A stretch of 64,000 nt of DNA from Paenibacillus sp. SYP-B4298 (GTDB taxonomy: Bacteria > Bacillota > Bacilli > Paenibacillales > Paenibacillaceae), in contig NZ_CP115484.1 in the NCBI RefSeq assembly GCF_027627475.1, positions 1,177,501-1,241,500 of the forward strand, written 5' to 3'. Below are positions 1-8,164 of the stretch, in pieces. The notes beneath the pieces were generated by a model. It did no database searches. It was not told where the DNA came from and saw only the letters and a program-made list of their open reading frames with translations. Position 1 is the first letter of the stretch. Each line of letters opens with the position of its first letter. A program made the position numbers and the translations under genes.

Positions 1-2
1 GC

Positions 3-806
3 GATACGGTGGTCACATTTGTCCGCGGCCATTATTACCGTCCGACCAAAAGCCGCAACGACGAAGCCGAAGCGAGCGAGAAGGACGAGATGTTCTCGCA
101 TCCGTTCATCCTGTGCACTGTGAATTCGACAGAGCAGCAGCGCAAATCGCTCTTGTTTGATTATGTCGAGCGGGAGTTCAAATACAATGTGAACGTCGAT
201 CCGATCATCAAGCTGAGCACGCCGGAGCAAGGGTTCCTCTATCCGAGTGTGACGGATAACGTATCGGATGTGAACCGCGTGCTGTATTGCGCCGGCAAGA
301 TCAACGAACCGGACGCCCGATTTATCGCCCAGGTTCTGAATGCCGAGCGCACGGTGACGGCGCTGGAGGAGCGGGAAATTTTCGAGGAGATCGTAAGAGA
401 GGTAGCGGGCGAGCAGCTCGATGCCGCCACGCTGGCTTGTGTCTATGAGGAAATCCACCAGGTCATCGAGAATCATGAGGAGGAGGAGCCGCCCAAGCTG
501 GATTATCGGGATATGGAGCAGTTGTTGACCGCCAGCGGCGTGGAGAATGTGACGACAGAGAAAGTGGAGGAAGCGTTCCGCGCCGTCGCGGATGACAAAA
601 ACTACGAGCTGAAAGCGAGCAGCGTCATCCCCAAGTTCAACTCGAAATCGATCAAAATCCAGACGAAGGTCGCCTCGATCGCTGTCAGCCCGCAGGATCT
701 GAAGTATGTGAAGCAGGTCAACTATCGAGGCAAACGCTGCATCCTCATCGAGGTGGATGAGGATGTGATCATCGAAGGATTTACGTTGAATACCGAGACG
801 CTGTAG
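3..806 (+). CDS. DUF4317 family protein, 5' end cut by window
   Basis: The open frame runs from the left edge of the window to the stop at 806. The GTG at 9 is probably internal, because the frame stays open upstream of it and the family is normally longer at the N-terminus. The stretch GFLYPSVTDNVSDVNRVLYC and the following FIAQVLNAE resemble DUF4317 proteins of Firmicutes, a family of unknown function. The visible 265 residues are acidic, show no signal peptide or membrane segment, and are probably cytoplasmic. The gene faces the convergent GH43 gene, with a strong hairpin between them. The family call rests on remembered sequence similarity; no function can be assigned. Confidence 0.7.
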   Translation, partial: DTVVTFVRGHYYRPTKSRNDEAEASEKDEMFSHPFILCTVNSTEQQRKSLLFDYVEREFKYNVNVDPIIKLSTPEQGFLYPSVTDNVSDVNRVLYCAGKINEPDARFIAQVLNAERTVTALEEREIFEEIVREVAGEQLDAATLACVYEEIHQVIENHEEEEPPKLDYRDMEQLLTASGVENVTTEKVEEAFRAVADDKNYELKASSVIPKFNSKSIKIQTKVASIAVSPQDLKYVKQVNYRGKRCILIEVDEDVIIEGFTLNTETL

Positions 807-875
807 GACGAGACGCGGGCTTTAGACGTACTATACGTCACATGACCTACAATTCCCCCTCTACCACAAATGCCG

Positions 876-910
876 CGTCCCGTCCTCTCCTCTTGCGAGA
901 GGGCGGGACG
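876..910. terminator. Hairpin between convergent genes, possible bidirectional terminator
   Basis: A 14-bp stem is formed by CGTCCCGTCCTCTC (876-889) and GAGAGGGCGGGACG (897-910), with one G-T wobble and a 7-base loop. It lies between the stop codons of two convergent genes. Neither side carries a clear T-run, so the terminator role is inferred from position and stem strength. Confidence 0.45.
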
Positions 911-1024
911 ACCTGCTTCCCGGAGACAAGCGCCTCGCATTGGGGGGGGAGACTGTGCCGCGAAGGCGAGCCTTCATCTGTTCGCCACGGCGCTTCGCTA
1001 CCAGTTGGAGGCGACGCATATGTA

Positions 1025-2446
1025 CTACGTCTCCAGTGTAAATGAAGCCAGGCTGGCGTTGCCAATCCCCTTATACTGGAAGTATAAGGAATGAACCCCG
1101 TCCGGGATGGCGATGTCGGCGGCGTAGGTCGTCCAGACGTTGGTGAACTCGACAGGGATCGAGCCGAGCGAAGGGCCGTCCCATGCAGTCTTCACCTCGA
1201 AGGCGCCGCGGGCGTAGCCTCTGGCCTTGATCTTGACACGCCGCACGCCGCTGCACTGAAAATATTTGAACCCGGCCTGAGCGTTATTCTGCAGGTTCGC
1301 GATGTAGCCCGGCTCCTCGTCGCCGTCCCGGCCATCCTGCGTAATCTTGGGGAAACGACCATCCATCCAGGCGCCGTGCGTGCCTGAATAGGGCTCATCG
1401 TGGTCGGTGAACAGGTGGCAGGCGAGATGTGCAGGGTACTCGCCTTCTCCGATGAGCGGCGCGCCGTTGGGGCCGCTGGTGGTAATCTCTACCTGAGGGA
1501 TGCGCCCATCCTCCAGGATGACGATCGGCTCGATGCAGCCCTGTCGGCAGAAGCTCGTACCGTTCGTATGACGATGATAGAAGATGTACCATTGGCCACG
1601 GAGCTCGACCATGCCGCCATGGTTGTTGCCGCCGTAGTAGGCAGGCTTGTCCGCTGGCTTGTAGGTGTCGATATGGGTATCGTTGTTGCTGACGATGACG
1701 CCCCGATAGGTGAAGCCCTTCGTCGGATGCTTGCTGGTCGCATAGCATAGCTCATGCATCGCTACCGAGGAGTAGACGAAATAGTACGTATCGCCAACCT
1801 TGCGGATCGAAGGCGCTTCAAAAAACTCGAAGCCCTCGTAGCCGCTCCCTGCGCTATAGGGCTGGCTCGGCATAATAAAGACCGGCTCTTCGACAATCGT
1901 CAGCATATCCGCCCCAAGCACCGTAGCCATAGCACCCTTGCGCGAGCGATCGCCGATGGCGCAGAAGCCGGTATACAGGTAGGTGCGGTCGCCCTCTGTC
2001 AAGACGGCAGGGTCGAACTGCGGCTGATCGCCCTCACGTTCGCCCAGGCGCCGTCCGTCCGTATCATGCACGTAGCCGTAGAAGGTATATTTGCCAGCCG
2101 GCGTATCGCAGACCGCGACCGAGACGACAGACACCTTGTCGAGAACATAGTATAGATAATACCGCCCGTCGGGGCCAACGGTAACATCAGGCGCATAGAG
2201 GCACATGTGAGCATCGGGATTGAGCGGATCATCGGTCTTCTCATAGATGACGCCCTCGTAGCGCCAGTCGCTCAGATCGTCCACTGGAGCCGAGTAGCAC
2301 ACGTAGTCGTTCAGACAAAAGACATGCCCATTGAAACGATCATGGGAGCCATACACATAGACTCGGTCTCCGAACACATGCGGCTCGCCGTCCGGGACAT
2401 ATTCCCAGGAGGGCATGTACGGATTGACTGCTTGTTTCTTGCTCAT
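1025..2446 (-). CDS. Glycoside hydrolase family 43 protein
   Basis: 473 residues without a signal peptide, so probably cytoplasmic and acting on imported oligosaccharides. The N-terminal 310 residues look like a five-bladed GH43 beta-propeller. They show WEYVPDGEPHVFGDRVYVYG near residues 14-33 (D19 the likely general base), QFDPAVL (D145 the likely pKa modulator) and FFEAPSIRK (E210 the likely general acid). The C-terminal 150 residues look like a beta-sandwich accessory domain. Family members are arabinosidases, xylosidases or arabinanases; substrate cannot be fixed here. A GAAAGGAA site precedes the ATG. The neighbouring upstream esterase gene and the divergent LacI gene suggest a plant-polysaccharide (xylan or arabinan) locus. 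Confidence 0.9.
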   Translation of the reverse strand: MSKKQAVNPYMPSWEYVPDGEPHVFGDRVYVYGSHDRFNGHVFCLNDYVCYSAPVDDLSDWRYEGVIYEKTDDPLNPDAHMCLYAPDVTVGPDGRYYLYYVLDKVSVVSVAVCDTPAGKYTFYGYVHDTDGRRLGEREGDQPQFDPAVLTEGDRTYLYTGFCAIGDRSRKGAMATVLGADMLTIVEEPVFIMPSQPYSAGSGYEGFEFFEAPSIRKVGDTYYFVYSSVAMHELCYATSKHPTKGFTYRGVIVSNNDTHIDTYKPADKPAYYGGNNHGGMVELRGQWYIFYHRHTNGTSFCRQGCIEPIVILEDGRIPQVEITTSGPNGAPLIGEGEYPAHLACHLFTDHDEPYSGTHGAWMDGRFPKITQDGRDGDEEPGYIANLQNNAQAGFKYFQCSGVRRVKIKARGYARGAFEVKTAWDGPSLGSIPVEFTNVWTTYAADIAIPDGVHSLYFQYKGIGNASLASFTLET

Positions 2447-2531
2447 ATCGATTCACGATTCCTTTCGTTGCCGGATAATAGAGGAAGAGGGGGTCAACCG
2501 CCATATATCAGACCGTGCGTGTAGATTATAT

Positions 2532-2565
2532 CCAAGAGGCTCAGGCGATGGCCTGAGCCTCTTGG
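2532..2565 (-). terminator. Hairpin after the CE1 esterase gene
   Basis: A perfect 15-bp stem (CCAAGAGGCTCAGGC, 2532-2546, paired with 2551-2565) has a GATG loop and lies 12 bp past the esterase stop. The sequence after it on the minus strand is AT-rich but lacks a strong T-run. It may reduce rather than stop readthrough into the GH43 gene. Confidence 0.7.
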
Positions 2566-2577
2566 TCGAGTATGGAT

Positions 2578-4653
2578 TTATTTGTGAAAAAGGTCAGGCA
2601 GGATGTTGTAGATATACTGGTTCTGCCAGCCCCAAGCATGTGTTCCGCCTTCGGCTTCGAGGAAGTAGAAATTGCCTTTGCTCGGGTTCGACGAGTAGAT
2701 GAAGGCATCGGTCAGTTGCTTCATGGCATCAACCTGAGGCTTGAGATTGGCGTATGCGATATCCAAATCGCCTGTCGCGCTGAAGATATAGTAGTCAAGT
2801 GGCTTGTAGCCGGATTTTCGGGCTACGTTGGCCAGATATTCAGCCGTTTCCTTCGGCTTCAGCCCGCCTCCGCGCGGCTCGATGACCCAACTGTCGCCGC
2901 TGAGCGGGATGAAGTGCTTGAAGTAATCCAGAGCGTTAATATAGGCGAACCATGTGGTGACTGACCCTTGCGAGAAGCCGCCAATCGCCCGATGGGCGCG
3001 GGAAGCCTTCAAGTCCGCCAGGCTGCCAGATTTGGCATAGGTGTTGAACTGGGTCTCCACAGTCGGGATGATCTTCCCGAGCAGCTCCTCATGGAAGAGC
3101 GAGACATCCTTCTTACCCCCGTTAAAGGTCGGTGTGACGACAATCAGCGGTTCGATGTCGCCATTGGCGATCATATGGTCGAGGATGCGCTTCAGCTCTC
3201 TGTCCTGGCCCGGCCCGCCGAAGAGGAGGTCCTCGTTCTCGCCGCCGCCGTGCATCATATAGAGCACGTTGTATTTTTTGTCGGTCGCCTTGGCGTCGTA
3301 GCCGTAAGGAAGATAGACGTGCATTTTTTTGTCATCGAGGCCGTTCTCGGTGTTAGGCGTCTTGTAATGCAAGGTTTGGATGACACCTGGCTTATCGCTA
3401 GGCAATCGATAGCCGTCCGGGAGCGGCTGGAAGTATTTCTCGTTGGCGGCCTCCTCGGTCATGACCAGCTTGTCGATGGCAGCTTGGAGCGCGGCGTACT
3501 GCTGATCGAGCTGCTTCTGGGTGATGGTGCTTCCACCAAGCACATTTTCGGTCATGACGTTCGTGAGCGTATCCGAGACGATGCCGGCATTGGAATAACG
3601 CTTCAGATCGAGCTTGAGTGCACGCTTAATCAGGTTCAGCAGATCGTATGGATTTTTGCCGCTGACGTCATGGGCGGATTTGCCGGCGAGCACGATTGCT
3701 CCGAATGTGGATGGGTCATGCCATGCGGTGCCAGTGCCGTCGAATGCATTGATGCTGCCGATTCGCTCGGTGCCCTTCGCATCATTGACCTGCAGCTCGA
3801 TGCCGAATACGGTGCCATTTTCCGGCTTCGTCTTCAGTGCAATTCTCGACTCGACGAGATAGCCGTCCTTTGTTCGCTTGGCAGCACTATAATACATGTC
3901 GGGGTTCCCGTTATCGATCGTCATTTTGTTCTCGTAATTAATGCGGATATGCAGATCGTCGGGGCCGTATTCCTTCGTCTTGTCATTGCGCTCATCAAGG
4001 AAGATTTCTACAGAATCCTGCATATGCGGCGTGCTGGATTGAACGGACAGCTCCTTGTCCTTGACCTCGGCGAGGATATAGAGCGCCTGATCATCCCACA
4101 GTGCCCGGAAGGAGACGGAGGCATCCGTCTTCGGCGAGATATGCTGCGGCACGATCGGCTGCGCCGTCGCCCAGACCGGATCGACGGTGCCATCGATGAC
4201 TGGCGAGCCGAAGTAGGCGACCATTCGACCTTGAGCATCGACTCCGTTCTTATCTACCTTAATCTTGCCAGGTCCTGGATTCATGGTTTTCTCCTTTACG
4301 ATGACTTTGGCGGCGAGTGTATGCTTCTTGTTGTCCACCGTGATGACACAGCTAATGGTTGCCGTGCCAGCGCTGACAGCCTGCACCTGGCCGTTCTGAT
4401 CGACGGTAGCCACCGCCTTGTGGTCGCTGCTCCATACAGACGTAGCATTCTTCGGATACTTGGCAATCTCGAACGTGTGTGTGTCACCGATGGATAAGGT
4501 GATCGGACCCTTCTGCTTAAGGTGAGGGAGCGACGGGGCAGCGCTAGCAGAGGTGAGGCTGAATGGCCCCACAATCGTCATGAGCATCAGGGAAAAAATG
4601 GACATGAATACGGTTACATAACGTTGCAATGCGCGGCTTCCTTTTCTCAACAT
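2578..4653 (-). CDS. Secreted multidomain CE1-type esterase (Big2, CBM9-like and esterase domains)
   Basis: 691 residues with a signal peptide (about 1-38, ending ASA-A). Residues 40-122 are a bacterial Ig-like type 2 domain. About 140-320 resemble a CBM9-type sugar-binding domain (DGTVDPVWATAQP, then LWDDQALYILAEVKD). A helical linker follows, and residues 395-691 are an esterase D / feruloyl-esterase-like alpha/beta hydrolase. GGFSQGS gives a nucleophile near S561 and GGTHAW a histidine near 672. Such enzymes remove acetyl or feruloyl groups from xylan; the substrate is inferred. The start is ATG 4653, with GAGGAGG just upstream. It lies divergent to a LacI regulator, probably its controller. 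Confidence 0.88.
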   Translation of the reverse strand: MLRKGSRALQRYVTVFMSIFSLMLMTIVGPFSLTSASAAPSLPHLKQKGPITLSIGDTHTFEIAKYPKNATSVWSSDHKAVATVDQNGQVQAVSAGTATISCVITVDNKKHTLAAKVIVKEKTMNPGPGKIKVDKNGVDAQGRMVAYFGSPVIDGTVDPVWATAQPIVPQHISPKTDASVSFRALWDDQALYILAEVKDKELSVQSSTPHMQDSVEIFLDERNDKTKEYGPDDLHIRINYENKMTIDNGNPDMYYSAAKRTKDGYLVESRIALKTKPENGTVFGIELQVNDAKGTERIGSINAFDGTGTAWHDPSTFGAIVLAGKSAHDVSGKNPYDLLNLIKRALKLDLKRYSNAGIVSDTLTNVMTENVLGGSTITQKQLDQQYAALQAAIDKLVMTEEAANEKYFQPLPDGYRLPSDKPGVIQTLHYKTPNTENGLDDKKMHVYLPYGYDAKATDKKYNVLYMMHGGGENEDLLFGGPGQDRELKRILDHMIANGDIEPLIVVTPTFNGGKKDVSLFHEELLGKIIPTVETQFNTYAKSGSLADLKASRAHRAIGGFSQGSVTTWFAYINALDYFKHFIPLSGDSWVIEPRGGGLKPKETAEYLANVARKSGYKPLDYYIFSATGDLDIAYANLKPQVDAMKQLTDAFIYSSNPSKGNFYFLEAEGGTHAWGWQNQYIYNILPDLFHK

Positions 4654-4714
4654 GAATTCCTCCTCTGGATTAAAGGCTTATGGCATTTGCATTTTCGTTT
4701 TAGCTTTCGTATGA

Positions 4715-4743
4715 ATCGTAACGCGAGTTGAATAAAATGTCAA
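4715..4743 (-). promoter_or_regulatory. Sigma-A-type promoter of the esterase gene
   Basis: On the minus strand TTGACA (4743-4738) and TACGAT (4720-4715) are separated by exactly 17 bp. They lie 62 bp upstream of the esterase start, in the intergenic region shared with the divergent LacI gene. Confidence 0.75.
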
Positions 4744-4855
4744 TCCATATATTGGCTGGTCAGATAACCTGCTAGTGGTGTATTGTACAACATCCTTGCT
4801 TGACAAGGGGAGGTGTATTCCGTCTTAATAAAAGAAAATGGGGAGGCATGGACGG

Positions 4856-5893
4856 ATGAGTATGACAACAATTAAGGACATCGCTGAACGAACCAACCTC
4901 TCGGTCGGAACGGTATCGATCGTGCTTAACGGGCGCGGCGACGAGATGCGAATTTCGAAAAGAACACAGCAGCGGATCATGGAAGCTGCGCAAGGTCTAG
5001 GTTATCTGCCGAACGTATCGGCTCGACGGCTAAGGCAGACCCATGCCCGCAACATGCCGGTCATCGCGACCTTCTGGCCATCGGATCTCTCGGCAGATCT
5101 GCTGGGACGATTCATCATGGGGGCTCAGAGCTGTGTGTTGGCGCAGGAGGCCGAGTTCGAGATGACGATTCATCCTTACCATCGCAATGATATCGACAGA
5201 ATCCGTGCGATCTGCGGCAGCGGCAGCTATCACGGAGCGATATTAACGGGACTGTTGGCAGATGAGCAGCAGGAGCTGGAGGAGAACAGGCTCAGTGTAC
5301 CGACTGTACTGTTCAATCGGTTGAGCAGCGTCTACAGTTGTGCCTACGTCGATACATATGAGATCGGCCGCAAATCGGCGGAGCTGTTCGCCAGTCGCGG
5401 CCATAAGCGAGTCGGTACGATCGTCCCCGAATATCTCGTGGATACGATGAAGAATCTCCGCTTCAAGGGCTTCGTCGAGTCCTGCACGAAGTATGGACTC
5501 GAGCTGGAGCCGCATCATATCCAGGCTGCCACGATGACGATGGCTGGCGGGAATGCGGCAACGAAGCGGATTCTCGAAGGCGGAGAACCGCTGCCGACAG
5601 CGATGTACTTCCCGCTCGGACCGATGGCCGTCGCTGCGCTGCCGGTGTTCCATCGGGCAGGGATCGTGATTCCTGATCAGATGGAGATTCTGACCTACGG
5701 CGATCATGAGGCGGAGTTGTACAGCGTGCCGTCGCTCTCGACAGTCAAGCTGCCTGTCGAGGAGATGGCCGAGGAGTGCATTCGCCTGGTCATGGCGCGT
5801 ATTCTCGATGCTTCGGCCGAGCCGACTGCTGTCCAGTTCGAGACGCCGTTTGTCTTCCGTGAGTCCTGCGGGGGCTTCGGCAGCATGCGATAG
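4856..5893 (+). CDS. LacI family transcriptional regulator
   Basis: About 345 residues. The N-terminal helix-turn-helix reads TTIKDIAERTNLSVGTVSIVL and is followed by the hinge helix region (LPNVSARRLRQ). A periplasmic-binding-protein-like effector domain occupies residues 65-340. The in-frame ATG at 4838 overlaps the ribosome site GGGGAGG (4840-4846), so ATG 4856, 9 bp downstream of that site, is the better start. The gene is divergent from the esterase/GH43 genes, so repression of those genes and relief by a derived sugar is the natural inference. A possible -35 TTGACA (4800-4805) lies upstream. Confidence 0.9.
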   Translation: MSMTTIKDIAERTNLSVGTVSIVLNGRGDEMRISKRTQQRIMEAAQGLGYLPNVSARRLRQTHARNMPVIATFWPSDLSADLLGRFIMGAQSCVLAQEAEFEMTIHPYHRNDIDRIRAICGSGSYHGAILTGLLADEQQELEENRLSVPTVLFNRLSSVYSCAYVDTYEIGRKSAELFASRGHKRVGTIVPEYLVDTMKNLRFKGFVESCTKYGLELEPHHIQAATMTMAGGNAATKRILEGGEPLPTAMYFPLGPMAVAALPVFHRAGIVIPDQMEILTYGDHEAELYSVPSLSTVKLPVEEMAEECIRLVMARILDASAEPTAVQFETPFVFRESCGGFGSMR

Positions 5894-6068
5894 CGGGCGG
5901 GAGCCGATTAGTCGGTTAGACGTCCGTTCGGGTCACTCACTCGCCCCGTGTTATGACGGTCGTCACATCATGTTGGGACAGGCGCTGCATGGGAGTGGCG
6001 GGATGCAACTATTCCTGCTGCTGCAACGTTTATTGTTATGATGAACGAGAGAAAAGGAGCGTTGCCCA

Positions 6069-6509
6069 TTGTTAGTCGCAACACATATGGCCGCCGCTGC
6101 GGCTCTATATCGACTCAGCTCGGTTCGGTCGCTGCCGCGTCCGGCGAGATGGGGCGCGATGCCCGCAGTGCTTGCGCTATGCTTTGCGTCTCATTTTGCC
6201 CTGGATGCGATCCCGCATCGCGAGCTGCAGATGCCCGGCAATACGATGCTCGGCTTGCTGGTCATCGCTTACCTGCTCTACATCGCTTGGCGTGACGGGG
6301 ACATCCTGCTGCTGGCGGCCGGGTTTCTCGGCGCACTCCCGGATGTGATGTGGGTGCTTGATGTGAGCTCGTCATTTAATCAGTTCCACTCGTCGCTGCA
6401 TTTCAACGGTGTACGTGTACCGTTCTATATCCTGTTCGTGGAGCTGGCGGGACTGCTGGCGCTTACTGTGATCATCCACCTGAAGTCCGGGCTCCGACGA
6501 GAATGTTAG
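6069..6509 (+). CDS. Small membrane protein, metal-dependent-hydrolase-like
   Basis: 146 residues, with about four hydrophobic segments. The start is TTG, chosen because AAAGGAG lies 10 bp upstream and no other start fits. The motif SHFALDAIPH, an early THMAAA and a later LPDVMW resemble YdjM/DUF457-type integral membrane proteins. Those are often labelled metal-dependent hydrolases because of conserved His and Asp residues, but their function is not known. The gene is monocistronic between the LacI gene and tRNA-Ala. The family call is by motif only. Confidence 0.6.
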   Translation: MLVATHMAAAAALYRLSSVRSLPRPARWGAMPAVLALCFASHFALDAIPHRELQMPGNTMLGLLVIAYLLYIAWRDGDILLLAAGFLGALPDVMWVLDVSSSFNQFHSSLHFNGVRVPFYILFVELAGLLALTVIIHLKSGLRREC

Positions 6510-6856
6510 ATCAAGAGCATGATGTCGATAGCTGTGCTAGCGGGGTTCTGGCTGTAGGCAGAGCAGAATACTCTCCGGTTCGCTGAATCGCTATTCTACG
6601 TTCCTGCACCATAGCGATTCTTCGGCAGCCAGAGGCTGGCACTGCACGTTCAGTGGACCGGATCGGCCCGGCGATGGAGTCTGAAAGCCCTGGCCGGGCT
6701 TCCGGGGTTCCTCTCGCGCTTGTAGCGGAGAGCCTGAGAAAAAATATCCAAAGAAGTGTTGACAGGATGGACAGTATCATGATAATATCTATTTTGTGCC
6801 CAACAAACTTAGTAACTATGGAATACAAGCTCCTGTTACATAAGATGTAGGAATAC
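6510..6856. other. Intergenic region upstream of tRNA-Ala
   Basis: No convincing gene is seen. The region has a perfect 10-bp inverted repeat, GAATCGCTAT at 6585-6594 with ATAGCGATTC at 6611-6620. The tRNA promoter lies at its right end. GC-rich sequence at 6640-6730 has further weak dyads. Confidence 0.5.
6759..6786 (+). promoter_or_regulatory. Promoter of tRNA-Ala
   Basis: TTGACA (6759-6764) is followed after 16 bp by GATAAT (6781-6786), about 70 bp upstream of the mature tRNA. Confidence 0.65.
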
Positions 6857-6929
6857 GGGGCCTTAGCTCAGCTGGGAGAGCGCATCGCTGGCAGCGATGA
6901 GGTCAGGGGTTCGATCCCCCTAGGCTCCA
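6857..6929 (+). tRNA. tRNA-Ala(GGC)
   Basis: A full cloverleaf can be drawn. The acceptor GGGGCCU pairs with AGGCUCC (one G-U). The D arm is GCTCAGCTGGGAGAGC. The anticodon stem CATCG/CGATG carries the loop CTGGCAG with anticodon GGC. The T arm is AGGGG-TTCGATC-CCCCT. The discriminator is A, and CCA is not encoded. A Rho-independent terminator follows directly. Fragments of the same tRNA recur at 7124, 10054, 10133 and 10504, which marks this gene as an integration or recombination target. Confidence 0.95.
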
Positions 6930-6940
6930 TACTAAAAGGA

Positions 6941-6970
6941 ACGCCATCACATTACGTGATGGCGTTTTTT
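6941..6970 (+). terminator. Terminator of tRNA-Ala
   Basis: A 10-bp stem (ACGCCATCAC with GTGATGGCGT) has a 5-base loop and is followed by six T residues. Confidence 0.92.
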
Positions 6971-6994
6971 ATGGATGGCCTAGGGGGCAACCCC

Positions 6995-7144
6995 GGGGTT
7001 CAGTCCGCGCGGACGAGTGAATGTATAGACATCATTGAATCAGCTTCACGGAGGAGCACGGCGTCTGAATTTACCGCTAAAAGTTCTCGTGGAGTTATCT
7101 TCGTCAGCCTATAAGGGATTCGGACATCCCCCTAGGCTCCATAC
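6995..7144 (+). repeat. tRNA-Ala-associated repeat, copy A
   Basis: The segment starts with GGGGTTC, as in the tRNA T arm, and ends with CATCCCCCTAGGCTCCATAC, the 3' half of the T arm plus the acceptor. About 120 bp of unrelated sequence sits where the T loop should be. Shared stretches with copy B (10531-10655) include CGGCGT, CTGAAT, TACCGC, GTTCT and the tRNA-like tail. Copy A carries about 30 bp extra near 7024-7054. Two perfect 12-bp palindromes (AACCCCGGGGTT and GTCCGCGCGGAC) lie at its left end. No known element family was recognised. Confidence 0.6.
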
Positions 7145-7150
7145 TTAAAG

Positions 7151-7195
7151 AACCCGCTAAACAGAAGGATTTCCAAGTGTTTGGCGGGTTTTTGC
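7151..7195 (+). terminator. Terminator after the tRNA-like 3' end of copy A
   Basis: AACCCGC-TAAACA pairs with TGTTTGGCGGGTT and is followed by TTT. It sits just behind the tRNA-like 3' end, exactly as the functional terminator sits behind tRNA-Ala. This suggests that a second tRNA copy once stood here. Confidence 0.7.
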
Positions 7196-7463
7196 TATGC
7201 CTAGATAGGGATGAGTTGAGGGCGTGGTCACATGTTTGGTCACAGTGTTGATTTTTTAGAGTAAGACATTTACACTAATACAATGACATCCTAATATTTC
7301 CTTTAATACCTTATAATTGATATTGCGACTTAACATTAATGTGGCTCCACCATCATTAAACCTTCAAGCACGTCAATCCGGCGTGTTTTTTGATGTGGCA
7401 TTGTGGTTAGCTTCACAGCGACCCCCATAATGCTCGAGCATCATTTCCAATCACATCCAGGGT

Positions 7464-7492
7464 TTGACACGCAATTTATAGTACTGTATAGT
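7464..7492 (+). promoter_or_regulatory. Strong promoter of the tetR gene, with repeated motif
   Basis: TTGACA (7464-7469) and TATAGT (7487-7492) are 17 bp apart. The predicted start point falls on or next to the ATG at 7499, so the mRNA may be leaderless. TATAGTA occurs twice, 10 bp apart, across the -10 region. Its ATAGTACT half-site recurs inverted at 8129-8136 upstream of the next gene, which suggests TetR operators at both places. Confidence 0.65.
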
Positions 7493-7498
7493 AGTAAT

Positions 7499-8086
7499 AT
7501 GACAAGCAAAAGATCAAGCATTTCAAACAAAGATATCGTCCTGCAGACCGCATCGACCTTATTTCTTACCAAAGGGTATCAAGTGACAAGCATGGACGAA
7601 ATTGTTGCCCTCAGCAAAGTTTCAAAGACCAACATTTATTACCACTATAAAAGCAAGGAGGAGCTTTTGGTAGCAATTGTCGACCAATTGATCTCGCGGT
7701 ATGAAGAACGAATATCCCGTGTCTTGACGCAAGACATGTCCATTCCTGCAAAGCTGGAGCGATTATTTCGAATCCTCACGGAGGATAATGAACAAATCGA
7801 TTATGTTGGCGGATGTCCGTTCCTGACACTGTATACGCAGACCTCCCATTCCTCTTCGGAAGCGAGAGCTAAAATAAAAGCATTCTTCGATCAACAACTA
7901 CAGGTTGTTGAGAAGCTGCTGGAGGAAGGCGTGGCAAAGAACGAATTGAGCCGGAATCTGCCCATCCATGAGACAGCGGCATTGATTGTCACCTCCATCG
8001 AAGGAGCTCTATTCCTAGCCAAGGCCACCAACAATTCAATGCTAACTCAGAATCTTATTCAAGCTTTTGCTTTGATGCTTAAGTAA
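7499..8086 (+). CDS. TetR/AcrR family transcriptional regulator
   Basis: 195 residues from ATG 7499. The N-terminal helix-turn-helix is KDIVLQTASTLFLTKGYQVT with SKVSKTNIYYHYKSKEEL; the C-terminal domain is the usual ligand-binding helical bundle. The frame is open further upstream to 7403, but the -10 box lies inside that extension and no ribosome site precedes it, so 7499 is preferred. The next gene, an SDR/hydrolase fusion 78 bp downstream, is the likely target. A terminator overlaps the tetR stop, so the two genes are separate units that share a half-site motif. The pair lies inside the tRNA-Ala islet. Confidence 0.88.
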   Translation: MTSKRSSISNKDIVLQTASTLFLTKGYQVTSMDEIVALSKVSKTNIYYHYKSKEELLVAIVDQLISRYEERISRVLTQDMSIPAKLERLFRILTEDNEQIDYVGGCPFLTLYTQTSHSSSEARAKIKAFFDQQLQVVEKLLEEGVAKNELSRNLPIHETAALIVTSIEGALFLAKATNNSMLTQNLIQAFALMLK

Positions 8087-8109
8087 TTCGTTACTTAAGT
8101 CATTTTTTT
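8078..8109 (+). terminator. Terminator of the tetR gene
   Basis: A 9-bp stem, CTTAAGTAA with TTACTTAAG, has a TTCG loop. It overlaps the stop codon and is followed after three bases by seven T residues. Confidence 0.85.
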
Positions 8110-8128
8110 GCATCAATTAGCACTACTT

Positions 8129-8136
8129 AGTACTAT
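8129..8136 (-). promoter_or_regulatory. Candidate TetR half-site upstream of the SDR/hydrolase gene
   Basis: AGTACTAT here is the inverse of ATAGTACT found inside the tetR promoter at 7478-7485. Operator function is inferred from this sharing only. Confidence 0.4.
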
Positions 8137-8164
8137 TAAATGAATCGAAAGGCAGATGATTTAA

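Noticed and set aside
2968-4497. 509-codon plus-strand open frame opposite the esterase gene
   Set aside because: It is antisense to a protein with clear signal peptide and domains, has no ribosome site, and resembles nothing known; it arises from codon bias of the real gene.
6995-7144. Riboswitch or T-box leader
   Set aside because: The tRNA-like ends explain the conserved stems; no downstream gene starts at a suitable distance and no specifier-like structure was found.
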